In this document: positions 27,630 through 35,953 of the stretch, piece by piece | How positions within the stretch are numbered: the stretch's first letter is position 1 | Layout: every line of letters begins with the position of its first letter | Assembly (NCBI RefSeq): GCF_019802125.1 | Contig: NZ_JAHVHT010000003.1 | Coordinates: 434,001 to 498,000, forward strand | Reading direction: 5' to 3' | Length of the DNA stretch: 64,000 bases | Origin: Tateyamaria omphalii | GTDB taxonomy: Bacteria; Pseudomonadota; Alphaproteobacteria; Rhodobacterales; Rhodobacteraceae | Notes under the pieces: model-generated | The model's input: only the letters and a program-made list of their open reading frames with translations | What the model was told of the DNA's origin: nothing | Database searches by the model: none | Position numbers and translations under genes: made by a program

Positions 27630-27950
27630 TTAAATTTGACCTGCCGCGCGATCAGAGAGCCGATAGACCCCCATTGGAAACCCCTCGCATCGTTCAATCA
27701 ATCCCCGTTTGATCAACTGTTTGAGGGTTCTGTGAAAAGTCGGTTGTGATATTTCCTTGACGATCGGATTGGCGCGCACGACATCCGTTGAGCACCTGTT
27801 GTCGCCGTTCTTGTTGTCTTTGATACATGCGCAGAATGCCAGAACGATGTCGCGCTCGTTGCGCGACAGCTCGTGCATGCCAAAGTCCTTCTCCATTTCT
27901 TCAAGCAAAGCGCGCAACTGTGCGATTTGCCCTAGCAGTTTCGTATCCAC
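27630..27950 (-). CDS. Small winged-helix DNA-binding protein
   Basis: 106 residues. A short coiled start (QLRALLEEMEKDF) precedes a winged helix (about 28-100): LSRNERDIVLAFCAC, the recognition region ISQPTFHRTLKQLIKRGLIER and a wing FPMGVYRLSD. It resembles MarR-like phenotype regulators in fold, without a ligand domain. GTG at 27950 is the best start; an internal ATG at 27896 is an alternative. The Cys pair near residue 40-48 is notable. Likely regulates its own cluster. Confidence 0.6.
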   Translation of the reverse strand: MDTKLLGQIAQLRALLEEMEKDFGMHELSRNERDIVLAFCACIKDNKNGDNRCSTDVVRANPIVKEISQPTFHRTLKQLIKRGLIERCEGFPMGVYRLSDRAAGQI

Positions 27951-28079
27951 TGTACACCCAGCCTACACCGTTCGCATGACGGCGCTTTTTTCCGTTGATA
28001 CTGCGCTGCAGTCATTCTGACAACTCAATGTCGGCGGAAACGCGCTTTCATTGCAGTTCTGTAGTCAAAATTTAACACA

Positions 28080-28700
28080 TCAGCTCTCGTTGTCGTATGA
28101 TGTCCGAAAGAAGGCGTTCGTCACTGCAAAGTGCAATGCGACGGACATTTCATATTCTGAGGCAGGTAGCCGCAAGCTTGCGTCCGAGAAATCAGAGTTT
28201 TCGCGGTGCATAACGCATGTACGGGAGAATGACTGTGACATGGTCAGGACCGCAAGAGACTTGTTGGCCTGCCGAAGTTCGGAGAGTTGTATGAACGTGT
28301 CTCCGATATTCGTGGCTGCGTCCAGATCCAGCGCGAGCAGGATATCCGACCCGTCACAGCACGCTGCCAATTGGAATGCAGGCTTGAAGTTGTTCAGTGT
28401 TGTCAGCGACTGCATACGGTCCGATAGACCATTCATCGTCTCGAATGCGGTCGATGCCCTGTCACAAACCAGAAAGACGTCGCGCGCCCATAGATCGTTT
28501 TCGATGTCGAGGGCGCCATCTTCACCAGTATTCTCCAGTGACACGTCCGCCGGGTTGGAGGCGTGTCTTGATGTGCCCGGAAAGGCCACGACGTTGTCGA
28601 ATGGCAAGTCGGGTTTTCGTCTTGTTGGTGATGCTTCAACGGATCGCGCACCGGAGAGATCGGACGTGCCCGTTGCAAATCCAAGGTCGTAGTAGTCCAT
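28080..28700 (-). CDS. Hypothetical protein with a degenerate receiver-like domain
   Basis: 206 residues from the ATG at 28700, which has GGGGAAG in front; a TTG at 28742 is also open. The first 75 residues are polar. Residues about 80-200 show receiver-like order: ARDVFLVCDRAS, DILLALDLDAATN, KSLAVLTMSQSF and ASLRLPAS, then an amphipathic helix. Position of the phosphoacceptor is uncertain and the usual K-P is L-P, so this may be a pseudo-receiver. A perfect palindrome lies 100 bases upstream (28800-28816). Function unknown. Confidence 0.5.
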   Translation of the reverse strand: MDYYDLGFATGTSDLSGARSVEASPTRRKPDLPFDNVVAFPGTSRHASNPADVSLENTGEDGALDIENDLWARDVFLVCDRASTAFETMNGLSDRMQSLTTLNNFKPAFQLAACCDGSDILLALDLDAATNIGDTFIQLSELRQANKSLAVLTMSQSFSRTCVMHRENSDFSDASLRLPASEYEMSVALHFAVTNAFFRTSYDNES

Positions 28701-29141
28701 TTTCTTCCCCAAGGTAGTCCAAATGAAATCCCCCAGTTTCAAATCAACCTAGAATTATTCAAAAATTTGGCTGATTTCTGAGGTGTCTACTTCGTTCTTA
28801 TAGTCATAATGACTATGATTTGAAGTTGTCAATCTTTGTGCAGGGGCAAACGTGACCGTATCTCGGTCAGATGGGTCCATCTAGCGTCACGGTTCAGTGT
28901 CACGGTCGGTTTGTTTGGCTCCCTCGTTCCGTAAGCGTCTTGCTAAATTGATGCGCGTGGACTAAACCGCGCCCGTCGACGCGCCCAGACGAGTCACGAC
29001 AGCAGGCAGGGCCCCGTTTATCGGTGGCCCTAAAGTCGTTTCCTCGGTCTGACGCGGTGGCCAACGGCTCAAACCCAGCAAGACCGGCGGAGACAACCGC
29101 TCGGCCCGAAAAACTGAACATAGTTAGGAAACCGACGCCAC
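28701..29141. other. Intergenic region upstream of rpsA
   Basis: No gene is visible here. The left part is AT-rich and holds the perfect palindrome ATAGTCAT-A-ATGACTAT (28800-28816). The right part should carry the rpsA promoter and leader; I cannot fix a convincing -35/-10 pair. TAGTTAGGAAACC with AGGA lies shortly before the rpsA ATG. Confidence 0.5.
28800..28816. promoter_or_regulatory. 17-base perfect palindrome, probable operator
   Basis: ATAGTCAT and ATGACTAT flank a single A. Such a perfect dyad in an AT-rich stretch upstream of the 28700 minus-strand gene is a likely binding site for a dimeric regulator; the winged-helix protein at 27630-27950 is a candidate. Confidence 0.45.
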
Positions 29142-30818
29142 ATGGCTGATAAAATGATGGAGGAATTCGAAGCCCTCCTGCAAGAAAGCTTCGAAATGGA
29201 CACGCCCGAAGAGGGGTCAGTTGTCAAAGGCAAGGTTCTCGCCATCGAGGCGGGCCAAGCCATCATCGACGTAGGCTACAAGATGGAAGGCCGCGTCGAG
29301 CTCAAAGAATTCGCAAATCCCGGTGAAGCGCCCGAAATCTCCGTCGGGGATGAGGTCGAAGTGTACCTGCGCGCGGCCGAAAACGCCCGTGGCGAAGCTG
29401 TCATCTCGCGCGAGATGGCCCGCCGCGAAGAAGCCTGGGATCGCCTGGAAAAAGCATATGCCGACGACGCCCGCGTCGAAGGTGCCATCTTTGGCCGCGT
29501 CAAGGGTGGCTTCACGGTCGACCTCGGCGGTGCCGTGGCCTTCCTGCCCGGTTCGCAAGTCGACGTCCGCCCCGTGCGCGACGCTGGCCCGCTGATGGGC
29601 CTGAAGCAGCCGTTCCAGATCCTCAAGATGGACCGTCGTCGTGGCAACATCGTTGTGTCGCGCCGTGCGATCCTCGAAGAATCCCGCGCCGAACAGCGCG
29701 CCGAGGTTATCGGCAACCTGTCCGAAGGTCAGAACGTCGACGGTGTGGTCAAGAACATCACCGAATACGGTGCGTTTGTTGACCTTGGCGGCGTTGACGG
29801 CCTGCTGCACGTCACCGACATGGCATGGCGCCGCGTGAACCACCCATCCGAGATCCTCACCATCGGTGAAACGATCAAGGTGCAGGTCATCAAGATCAAC
29901 AAAGAGACGCATCGCATCTCGCTGGGCATGAAGCAGCTGCAGGAAGATCCGTGGGATCTGGTGGCCGCCAAGTACCCGCTGGAAAGCACGCACACGGGCC
30001 GCGTCACGAACATCACCGATTACGGTGCGTTCGTCGAGCTGGAGCCGGGTGTCGAGGGCCTCGTTCACGTGTCCGAAATGTCCTGGACCAAAAAGAACGT
30101 GCACCCCGGCAAGATCGTGTCCACCTCGCAAGAAGTCGAAGTCATGGTTCTGGAAATCGACGGTGCCAAGCGCCGGGTGTCCCTGGGCCTCAAGCAGACC
30201 ATGCGCAACCCATGGGAAGTGTTTGCAGAAACACACCCCGAGGGCACCGAGGTAGAAGGCGAAGTCAAGAACATCACCGAGTTCGGTTTGTTCGTTGGCC
30301 TCGAAGGCGACATCGACGGCATGGTTCACCTGTCCGACCTGTCGTGGGACCAGCGTGGCGAAGAAGCCATTCAGGACTACCGCAAGGGCGACATGGTCCA
30401 CGCGGTTGTGTCCGAAGTGGACGTCGAGAAAGAGCGCATCTCGCTCTCGATCAAAGCGGTTGGCGGCGACAAGTTTGCCGAAGCCGTGGGCGGCGTGAAG
30501 CGCGGCTCGATCGTGACCGTGGAAGTGACAGCCATCGAAGATGGCGGTGTCGAGGTGGAATACGAAGGCATGAAATCCTTCATCCGCCGCTCCGACCTGT
30601 CGCGTGACCGCGCCGAACAGCGCCCCGAGCGTTTCTCGGTCGGTGACAAGGTGGACGTCCGCATCACCAACATCGACAACAAGACCCGCCGTCTGGGTGT
30701 GTCGATCAAGGCGCGCGAGATCGCGGAAGAGAAGGAAGCCGTGGAACAGTATGGTTCGTCGGACTCCGGCGCATCGCTCGGCGACATCCTTGGCGCAGCG
30801 CTCAAGGGCGACGAGTAA
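29142..30818 (+). CDS. rpsA: 30S ribosomal protein S1
   Basis: 558 residues with six S1/OB repeats. The first two (about 20-190) are the divergent ribosome-anchoring pair; the later ones carry VxxITEYGAFVDL- and GLVHVSEMSW-type blocks (VKNITEYGAFVDLGG, TNITDYGAFVEL, VKNITEFGLFVGL). S1 brings mRNA to the 30S subunit. In many relatives cmk precedes rpsA; here cmk is at 46.4 kb. A terminator follows and ihfB is next. Confidence 0.96.
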   Translation: MADKMMEEFEALLQESFEMDTPEEGSVVKGKVLAIEAGQAIIDVGYKMEGRVELKEFANPGEAPEISVGDEVEVYLRAAENARGEAVISREMARREEAWDRLEKAYADDARVEGAIFGRVKGGFTVDLGGAVAFLPGSQVDVRPVRDAGPLMGLKQPFQILKMDRRRGNIVVSRRAILEESRAEQRAEVIGNLSEGQNVDGVVKNITEYGAFVDLGGVDGLLHVTDMAWRRVNHPSEILTIGETIKVQVIKINKETHRISLGMKQLQEDPWDLVAAKYPLESTHTGRVTNITDYGAFVELEPGVEGLVHVSEMSWTKKNVHPGKIVSTSQEVEVMVLEIDGAKRRVSLGLKQTMRNPWEVFAETHPEGTEVEGEVKNITEFGLFVGLEGDIDGMVHLSDLSWDQRGEEAIQDYRKGDMVHAVVSEVDVEKERISLSIKAVGGDKFAEAVGGVKRGSIVTVEVTAIEDGGVEVEYEGMKSFIRRSDLSRDRAEQRPERFSVGDKVDVRITNIDNKTRRLGVSIKAREIAEEKEAVEQYGSSDSGASLGDILGAALKGDE

Positions 30819-30845
30819 GCCTTTCGCTCATACAATGTTTTCGAA

Positions 30846-30868
30846 GGGGCCCTGCGGGGCCCCTTTTT
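30846..30868 (+). terminator. Rho-independent terminator after rpsA
   Basis: A 7-bp all-GC stem (GGGGCCC at 30846-30852 with GGGCCCC at 30857-30863) and a TGCG loop are followed by five T. It separates rpsA from ihfB. Confidence 0.88.
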
Positions 30869-31093
30869 GCTATGTCGGATCGGGGCTCGAATCGTTTCTG
30901 ACACATGGCGTGCATGATGCTGCATATCCGGCTCAGGCACCGAACCGCCGTCCAAAAACCGCTCACGCGCGGGTGCAGATGCCAAAAAAAGCCTGCACGC
31001 GCAGATACGGGCTATTCCCGAAAGGCCCGTTTGTTCTTATAGTTACGGGACGGCAAAAGACAAAAAGTCCGAGTCTCTCGGGAGGGAAGTAAG

Positions 31094-31378
31094 ATGATCC
31101 GGTCAGAGTTGATCCAAAAGATCGCAGACGAAAATCCACACCTCTACCAAAGAGACGTTGAGCGGATCGTAAACACAATCTTTGACGAAGTGACCAATGC
31201 GATGGCGCGGGGCGACCGGGTCGAGTTACGTGGCTTTGGCGCCTTTTCGGTCAAAAAGCGCGACGCGCGGACCGGGCGCAACCCCCGCACGGGAGAAACC
31301 GTCGAGGTCGAAGAAAAGCACGTGCCCTTCTTCAAGACCGGTAAGCTGCTGCGTGATCGCCTGAACGGGAAAGCCTGA
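31094..31378 (+). CDS. ihfB: Integration host factor subunit beta
   Basis: 94 residues of the HU/IHF family. The DNA-binding arm shows [11 protein letters not shown], and [18 protein letters not shown] precedes it; these fit IhfB, as does the position after rpsA. IHF bends DNA in recombination, replication and promoter control. GGAGG lies a few bases before the ATG. The stop overlaps the next start by one base (TGATG). Confidence 0.94.
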   Translation: MIRSELIQKIADENPHLYQRDVERIVNTIFDEVTNAMARGDRVELRGFGAFSVKKRDARTGRNPRTGETVEVEEKHVPFFKTGKLLRDRLNGKA

Positions 31379-31728
31379 TGCGCTACATTCGCTATGCCTG
31401 CATTGCCATTTTCGCCGTGGCCTTGATTGCGGTCGCCTTGGCCAATCGCGGGATGGTGACATTGAAGCTGCTGCCGGACGAAATCGCCGGTCTTTTCGCA
31501 GTTGCCCCGACAATCGAACTTCCGCTGTTCGTGGTAATTTTTGGCGGCATCGTTGCCGGGCTGCTGGTCGGTTTTGTGTGGGAATGGATGCGCGAACACG
31601 CCATCCGGGCCGAGAATGCGCGCAATGCCCGCGACAAGCGTCGGCTTGAGCGTGAGGTCAAACGCCTCAAGACCGAAAAGCACGAAGGCAAGGACGAGGT
31701 GCTGGCGCTTCTGGACGAAGCCAGCTAA
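31378..31728 (+). CDS. LapA-family membrane protein
   Basis: 116 residues: two membrane helices (about 5-22 and 40-65, with LFVVIFGGIVAGLLVGFVWEW) and a cytoplasmic charged coiled tail (about 70-110, rich in Arg, Glu and Lys). This is the layout of lipopolysaccharide assembly protein A / DUF1049. In E. coli LapA works with LapB to control LpxC turnover; no lapB is seen nearby. It is coupled to ihfB. Confidence 0.8.
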   Translation: MRYIRYACIAIFAVALIAVALANRGMVTLKLLPDEIAGLFAVAPTIELPLFVVIFGGIVAGLLVGFVWEWMREHAIRAENARNARDKRRLEREVKRLKTEKHEGKDEVLALLDEAS

Positions 31729-31737
31729 TCCAATCCC

Positions 31738-32382
31738 ATGTCAGATGTATCCGTGAAGATCTGCGGCCTTGGCCGCCCCGATCACGTTGCCGCCGCCGTT
31801 GAGGCGGGCGCGAAATACATCGGTCTGGTGTTTTTTCCCAAGTCTCCACGCAATATCAGCATTGAGGACGCGCGCGCCTTGGCGCTGGAGGTGCCAGTCG
31901 GTGTCGCCAAGGTCGCCCTTGTCGTGAACCCGGATGATGCGTTTCTGGATGAGCTTGTCGCACACGTCCCGCTGGACATGTTCCAACTGCACGGCTCCGA
32001 GACGCCTGAACGGGTGGCCGAGATCAAGGCGCGCTATGGCCTGCCCGTGATGAAGGCCGTGGGCGTTGCCGATGCGGACGATCTGCCTGCAATCGACGCC
32101 TATGTCCGGGTTGCGGACCAGATCCTTGTCGATGCGAAACCGCCCAAGAACGCAGATCTGCCGGGGGGCAATGGCCTGACCTTTGATTGGCGACTGATCT
32201 CCGGGCGACGTTGGCCGGTGCCCTGGATGCTTGCTGGTGGCCTGACAGCTGAGAATGTGGCCGAAGCGGTTGCTTTGACCGGTGCGCGTCAGGTGGACAT
32301 CAGCTCCGGAGTTGAGGCCGCGCCTGGAGAAAAGGATGCAAACCTGATCCGCGACTTCATGGCGGCCGTGCAAAGCGCATGA
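31738..32382 (+). CDS. trpF: Phosphoribosylanthranilate isomerase
   Basis: 214 residues, TIM barrel. Catalytic C9 is in VKICGL and the general acid Asp is in ILVDAKPP; the phosphate loop GGLTAENV lies near 165. TrpF converts PRA to CdRP in tryptophan synthesis. It overlaps the next gene by four bases and trpB follows, so part of the trp pathway is encoded here. Confidence 0.95.
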   Translation: MSDVSVKICGLGRPDHVAAAVEAGAKYIGLVFFPKSPRNISIEDARALALEVPVGVAKVALVVNPDDAFLDELVAHVPLDMFQLHGSETPERVAEIKARYGLPVMKAVGVADADDLPAIDAYVRVADQILVDAKPPKNADLPGGNGLTFDWRLISGRRWPVPWMLAGGLTAENVAEAVALTGARQVDISSGVEAAPGEKDANLIRDFMAAVQSA

Positions 32383-32828
32383 GCGTCACCTTTCGCGACG
32401 CGACTGAGGCGGATGTTCCTGCAATCCTATCGCTTCTGATAGATGACAAGCTGGGCGCTACCCGCGAAAGCACCCGTTCCGATGCTTACCTGCCGACGTT
32501 TAGAGAGATTGAAGCAGATCCGAACAACACCGTCATCGTGGGTGAACTGGATGGTGAAATCATTGCCACCTACCACCTGACCTTCATTGCGGGCTTATCC
32601 CTAAGCGCAATGCGCCGCGCGCAGGTCGAAGGCGTGCGTGTGGCCAGCCGTTTGCGGGGGCAAAGCATTGGCGAAGCCATGTTTGCTGATGCCGAACAGC
32701 GGTCGCGCGCGGCCGGGTGCAAGCTGATGCAACTCACCATGAACAAAAGTCGCACCGATAGCGCCCGTTTCTACGAGCGCCTCGGCTTTACCCCTTCTCA
32801 CATCGGGTATAAACGCGATCTGACCTGA
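32379..32828 (+). CDS. GNAT-family N-acetyltransferase
   Basis: 149 residues with GNAT motif A around [19 protein letters not shown] (about 88-106), where the R/Q-x-x-G-x-G/A site binds acetyl-CoA, and motif B with [11 protein letters not shown] at the end. The acceptor is unknown. It is inserted between trpF and trpB with a 4-base overlap and a 15-base gap, so it is cotranscribed with them, though a role in tryptophan synthesis is not implied. Confidence 0.85.
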   Translation: MSVTFRDATEADVPAILSLLIDDKLGATRESTRSDAYLPTFREIEADPNNTVIVGELDGEIIATYHLTFIAGLSLSAMRRAQVEGVRVASRLRGQSIGEAMFADAEQRSRAAGCKLMQLTMNKSRTDSARFYERLGFTPSHIGYKRDLT

Positions 32829-32843
32829 ACGCGGGAGGCGACG

Positions 32844-34091
32844 ATGGCCAACGATCTTTTCAATTCCTTCATGACCGGCCCCGATGAAAACGGGCGCTTT
32901 GGCGACTTTGGCGGGCGGTTCGTGTCCGAGACATTGATGCCGCTGATCCTGTCGCTGGAAGAGGAATACGAAAAGGCCAAGACCGACGACAGCTTCTGGG
33001 CCGAGATGGATCATCTCTGGAAGCACTATGTCGGCCGTCCCAGCCCGCTCTATTTCGCCGAACGCCTGACCGATCACCTGGGCGGCGCCAAGATCTACAT
33101 GAAGCGTGACGAGCTGAATCACACCGGTGCGCACAAGATCAACAACGTGTTGGGCCAGATCATCCTGGCGCGCCGCATGGGCAAGACCCGGATCATCGCC
33201 GAAACCGGGGCAGGGCAGCATGGTGTGGCCACGGCCACAGTCTGTGCGAAATTCGGTCTGAAGTGTGTGGTCTACATGGGCGCCCATGACGTCGAGCGTC
33301 AGGCCCCCAATGTGTTCCGCATGAAGCTGCTGGGGGCAGAGGTGATCCCCGTCACGTCAGGCCGTGGCACGCTCAAGGACGCCATGAACGATGCGTTGCG
33401 GGATTGGGTGACGAATGTCCGTGATACGTTCTATTGCATCGGCACAGTGGCCGGGCCGCACCCGTACCCCGCCATGGTCCGCGATTTCCAAAGCATCATC
33501 GGCAAGGAAGTCCGCGAGCAAATGACCGAGGCCGAAGGCCGTTTCCCCGACACCATCATTGCCGCCATCGGTGGCGGGTCCAATGCGATGGGACTGTTCT
33601 ATCCCTTTCTCGACGACAAAGAGGTCGCGATCATCGGTGTCGAAGCGGGTGGCAAGGGCGTGAACGCCAAGATGGAGCATTGCGCGTCGCTCACCGGCGG
33701 TCGCCCGGGTGTGCTGCACGGCAACCGGACCTATCTGCTGCAGGACGACGACGGTCAGATCCTCGAAGGGTTCTCGATCTCCGCAGGGCTCGATTACCCG
33801 GGCATCGGACCTGAGCACGCCTGGCTGCATGATATTGGCCGCGCCGAATATGTCTCGATCACGGATGTGGAGGCGCTGGAGGCATTCCAGCTCTGCTGCA
33901 CGACCGAGGGGATCATTCCCGCGCTTGAGCCGTCCCATGCCCTCGCGCATGTTATGAAGATTGCGCCGACGCTGCCATCCGATCACATCATATGCATGAA
34001 TATGTGCGGGCGTGGGGACAAGGACATCTTTACCGTCGCACGGCATCTGGGCTTTGACATGTCCGGACCCGAAGGGCGCAACGTGGAGTAG
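32844..34091 (+). CDS. trpB: Tryptophan synthase beta chain
   Basis: 415 residues. The PLP lysine is K98 in [11 protein letters not shown]; the phosphate loop GGGSNAMG lies near 245. TrpB joins indole and serine. The partner trpA is at 47.6-48.4 kb, so the trp genes are split. A strong terminator follows. Confidence 0.96.
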   Translation: MANDLFNSFMTGPDENGRFGDFGGRFVSETLMPLILSLEEEYEKAKTDDSFWAEMDHLWKHYVGRPSPLYFAERLTDHLGGAKIYMKRDELNHTGAHKINNVLGQIILARRMGKTRIIAETGAGQHGVATATVCAKFGLKCVVYMGAHDVERQAPNVFRMKLLGAEVIPVTSGRGTLKDAMNDALRDWVTNVRDTFYCIGTVAGPHPYPAMVRDFQSIIGKEVREQMTEAEGRFPDTIIAAIGGGSNAMGLFYPFLDDKEVAIIGVEAGGKGVNAKMEHCASLTGGRPGVLHGNRTYLLQDDDGQILEGFSISAGLDYPGIGPEHAWLHDIGRAEYVSITDVEALEAFQLCCTTEGIIPALEPSHALAHVMKIAPTLPSDHIICMNMCGRGDKDIFTVARHLGFDMSGPEGRNVE

Positions 34092-34123
34092 CGCGACCGC
34101 GATCCAGTCAAGCAAGGCGGGTT

Positions 34124-34149
34124 TCGGCCCGCCTTTTTTGTGGCCATTC
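34124..34149 (+). terminator. Rho-independent terminator after trpB
   Basis: An 8-bp stem (AAGGCGGG at 34124-34131 with CCCGCCTT at 34138-34145) and a TTTCGG loop run into six or more T. Confidence 0.9.
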
Positions 34150-34318
34150 GACTGGCGTCGCATCATTCTTGGACCATAAACTGCGGTTTAGACTGTTTGG
34201 CCATGTGTTTACTCTGCGCAGATTAAACCCATAGAGCATGGGCATTGATGCATTCCTGTCCCTTTTCTGGGTGACGTCGCGGATTTCCGCCGCGATGCCT
34301 ACACAGAGAGGACACGAG

Positions 34319-34561
34319 ATGAAAAAGACAGTGACTTTGACGGCGATTGCCATGCTGATTGCAACTACGGGCGAGGCCGATACCGACGGGCGGTTCAAAT
34401 TCTCGGACCTGTTCGAACGCGGTGGGTGGTCGCCTCAGGCGGGTGACGACGACGATGATGACCGTCTGGGCTGGTATAGTGACCGTGGCGACGAGCGGGG
34501 TGACGATGATGACGATGACAAGGATGACCGGCGCAGCGAGGATCGCAGTGACGACGACTAG
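34319..34561 (+). CDS. Small exported Asp-rich protein
   Basis: 80 residues. A signal peptide (MKKTVTLTAIAMLIATTGEA) is followed by a short amphipathic part (FKFSDLFERGGW) and two runs of six Asp separated by RLGWYSDRGDERG, ending in further Asp/Arg. The mature protein would be strongly acidic and could bind calcium or other cations, as an inference. GAGAGGA precedes the ATG at 34319; a longer frame from 34238 is less likely. It heads a three-gene unit with the next two genes. Confidence 0.62.
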   Translation: MKKTVTLTAIAMLIATTGEADTDGRFKFSDLFERGGWSPQAGDDDDDDRLGWYSDRGDERGDDDDDDKDDRRSEDRSDDD

Positions 34562-34639
34562 GACGAGAATGCAGAACCTAAAGCACCACATGTCCGACCG
34601 CCTGCCTGTGCCCGAGCTTTGCGGGTCGGAGGACGTGAT

Positions 34640-35071
34640 ATGAAGACGTGGCTTTGTGCCTTTGCGATTTCCTGTGCGCTTGGATCTGCAGGCTTTGCCG
34701 GACCGATCGAAGACAGCATCGTGCGACAACTGCGGGATCAAGGATACTCCCAGATCGAGGTGCGCCGTACATTGCTGGGCCGCTCACGCATCGTGGCGCG
34801 CAGCAGGGATCTGTATCGCGAGATCGTCGTGAGCCCTGTAACCGGAGAGATCTTGCGCGACTTCTGGCGCGAACTGGACGGTGGGGGGCAGGGCACTCAA
34901 ATCGTCGACCCGGGTCGGTCCGGTGGCGGCGCCAGTGATCGCGATGACGATGACGACCAGGACGATGATGACGACGACGGCGATGATGATGACGGCGACG
35001 ACGGCGGCGATGACAACGGCGGCGGCGACGACGGGGGGGATGACGGAGGCGACGATGGCGACGACGACTGA
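34640..35071 (+). CDS. Exported PepSY-like protein with a poly-Asp/Gly tail
   Basis: 143 residues. Signal peptide (1-20, end SAGFAG), then a PepSY-like domain (about 22-78) shown by QLRDQGYSQIEVRR and IVVSPVTGEILRDFWRE, then a 55-residue tail made almost only of Asp and Gly. PepSY domains are often inhibitors or sensors in the envelope; the tail suggests cation binding. Seventeen bases overlap the following regulator gene. The tail is encoded by GAT/GAC and GGC repeats that make a low-complexity tract. Confidence 0.68.
   Translation: MKTWLCAFAISCALGSAGFAGPIEDSIVRQLRDQGYSQIEVRRTLLGRSRIVARSRDLYREIVVSPVTGEILRDFWRELDGGGQGTQIVDPGRSGGGASDRDDDDDQDDDDDDGDDDDGDDGGDDNGGGDDGGDDGGDDGDDD
34934..35070. 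repeat. Low-complexity GAC/GAT/GGC tract
   Basis: This tract encodes the Asp/Gly tail of the PepSY-like protein. It is prone to length change by slippage, and its reverse strand gives long but meaningless open frames of Val and Ile. Confidence 0.7.
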
Positions 35072-35579
35072 GGGTCGCGTGACGTTCAGTGTATCACGAC
35101 GCACGGTGGTTTTTTCGATAGTGCTTTTGGTTCAGGCGTTGTGTGCGGTGTTTTTTGTGTCGGAGATACTCATTACCCTGCTGGGCCTTCCCATTGCGCC
35201 GATCAGTTGGCAGGTCCACGAACTTATTGAAATTGCAGCCGCTCTTGGCCTGATCATTGGTGTTGGTGTGGGGGCGTATATGTTGCGCGCTGCCGTGCGC
35301 AGGTCCGATCATGTGGAAAGCCAGCTCCGGGCCGCTTCCGGGGCGTTCATGGAGTTGCTGGAGGACAAATTCACCCTGTGGGGCCTGACCCCGGCTGAGC
35401 GGGACGTGGCATTGTTTTCGATCAAGGGGTTCAGCACGCAGGACATTGCGGCAATGCGCGAAACGTCCGAGGGCACGGTCAAGGCGCAAACCAACGCCAT
35501 TTACCGCAAGGCAGGCGTGTCCGGGCGGCCCCAATTGCTGAGCCTGTTCATTGATGATCTGATGGACGGGCCGCTATAG
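35055..35579 (+). CDS. Membrane-anchored LuxR-type regulator
   Basis: 174 residues. Two membrane helices (about 16-45 and 56-80) are followed by a short linker (RRSDHVESQLRAASG) and a LuxR/GerE helix-turn-helix (about 108-165: LTPAERDVALFSIKGFSTQDIA, TVKAQTNAIYRKAGV). There is no receiver or autoinducer domain, so it is a one-component regulator tied to the membrane. The ATG at 35055 lies inside the end of the PepSY-like gene (17-base overlap), so both are translated from one mRNA. It may sense envelope state or the Asp-rich proteins. Confidence 0.72.
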   Translation: MATTTEGRVTFSVSRRTVVFSIVLLVQALCAVFFVSEILITLLGLPIAPISWQVHELIEIAAALGLIIGVGVGAYMLRAAVRRSDHVESQLRAASGAFMELLEDKFTLWGLTPAERDVALFSIKGFSTQDIAAMRETSEGTVKAQTNAIYRKAGVSGRPQLLSLFIDDLMDGPL

Positions 35580-35581
35580 CA

Positions 35582-35950
35582 CTAGGCGGCGTGTTGTTTC
35601 AGGATTTCGAGAGGCACGATATCCAGGGCTCGCAAGTGTGTCGCCGACAGACTGACTTTCGGCGCGCAGCCTTCGTCATGCGCCTGTAGGAAGCGCGAGG
35701 CGCACAGACACCAGCTGTCACCGGGTTTCAAACCTTTGAAGCGGTACTCCGGTCGCGGTGTACTCAGGTCGTTGCCCACATATTTGGAATAGGCGAGGAA
35801 CTCGGAGGTCATCACTGCGCAAACCGTGTGGCTGCCCTGGTCCGCCGCGCAGGTGTTGCAATGTCCGTCGCGGAAGAACCCGGTGACCGGGTCCATGCCG
35901 CACACCTCAAGCGCTGTGCCCAGGACGTTGACGCTGTCATCGGGTTCCAT
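35582..35950 (-). CDS. DUF2237-family protein
   Basis: 122 residues with DUF2237 features: VLGTALEVCGMDPVTGFFR at the N-terminus, GSHTVCAVMTSEFLAYSK and GLKPGDSWCLCASRF, then the ATHLRALDIVPLEILKQHA end. Conserved Cys residues may bind metal. The function of the family is unknown. It is three bases downstream of the serine hydrolase gene and probably in one operon with it. Confidence 0.85.
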   Translation of the reverse strand: MEPDDSVNVLGTALEVCGMDPVTGFFRDGHCNTCAADQGSHTVCAVMTSEFLAYSKYVGNDLSTPRPEYRFKGLKPGDSWCLCASRFLQAHDEGCAPKVSLSATHLRALDIVPLEILKQHAA

Positions 35951-35953
35951 GTC

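Noticed and set aside
34784-35104. Val/Ile-rich minus-strand frame that looks like a membrane protein
   Set aside because: It is the complement of the GAC/GAT tract encoding poly-Asp; hydrophobicity is a by-product.
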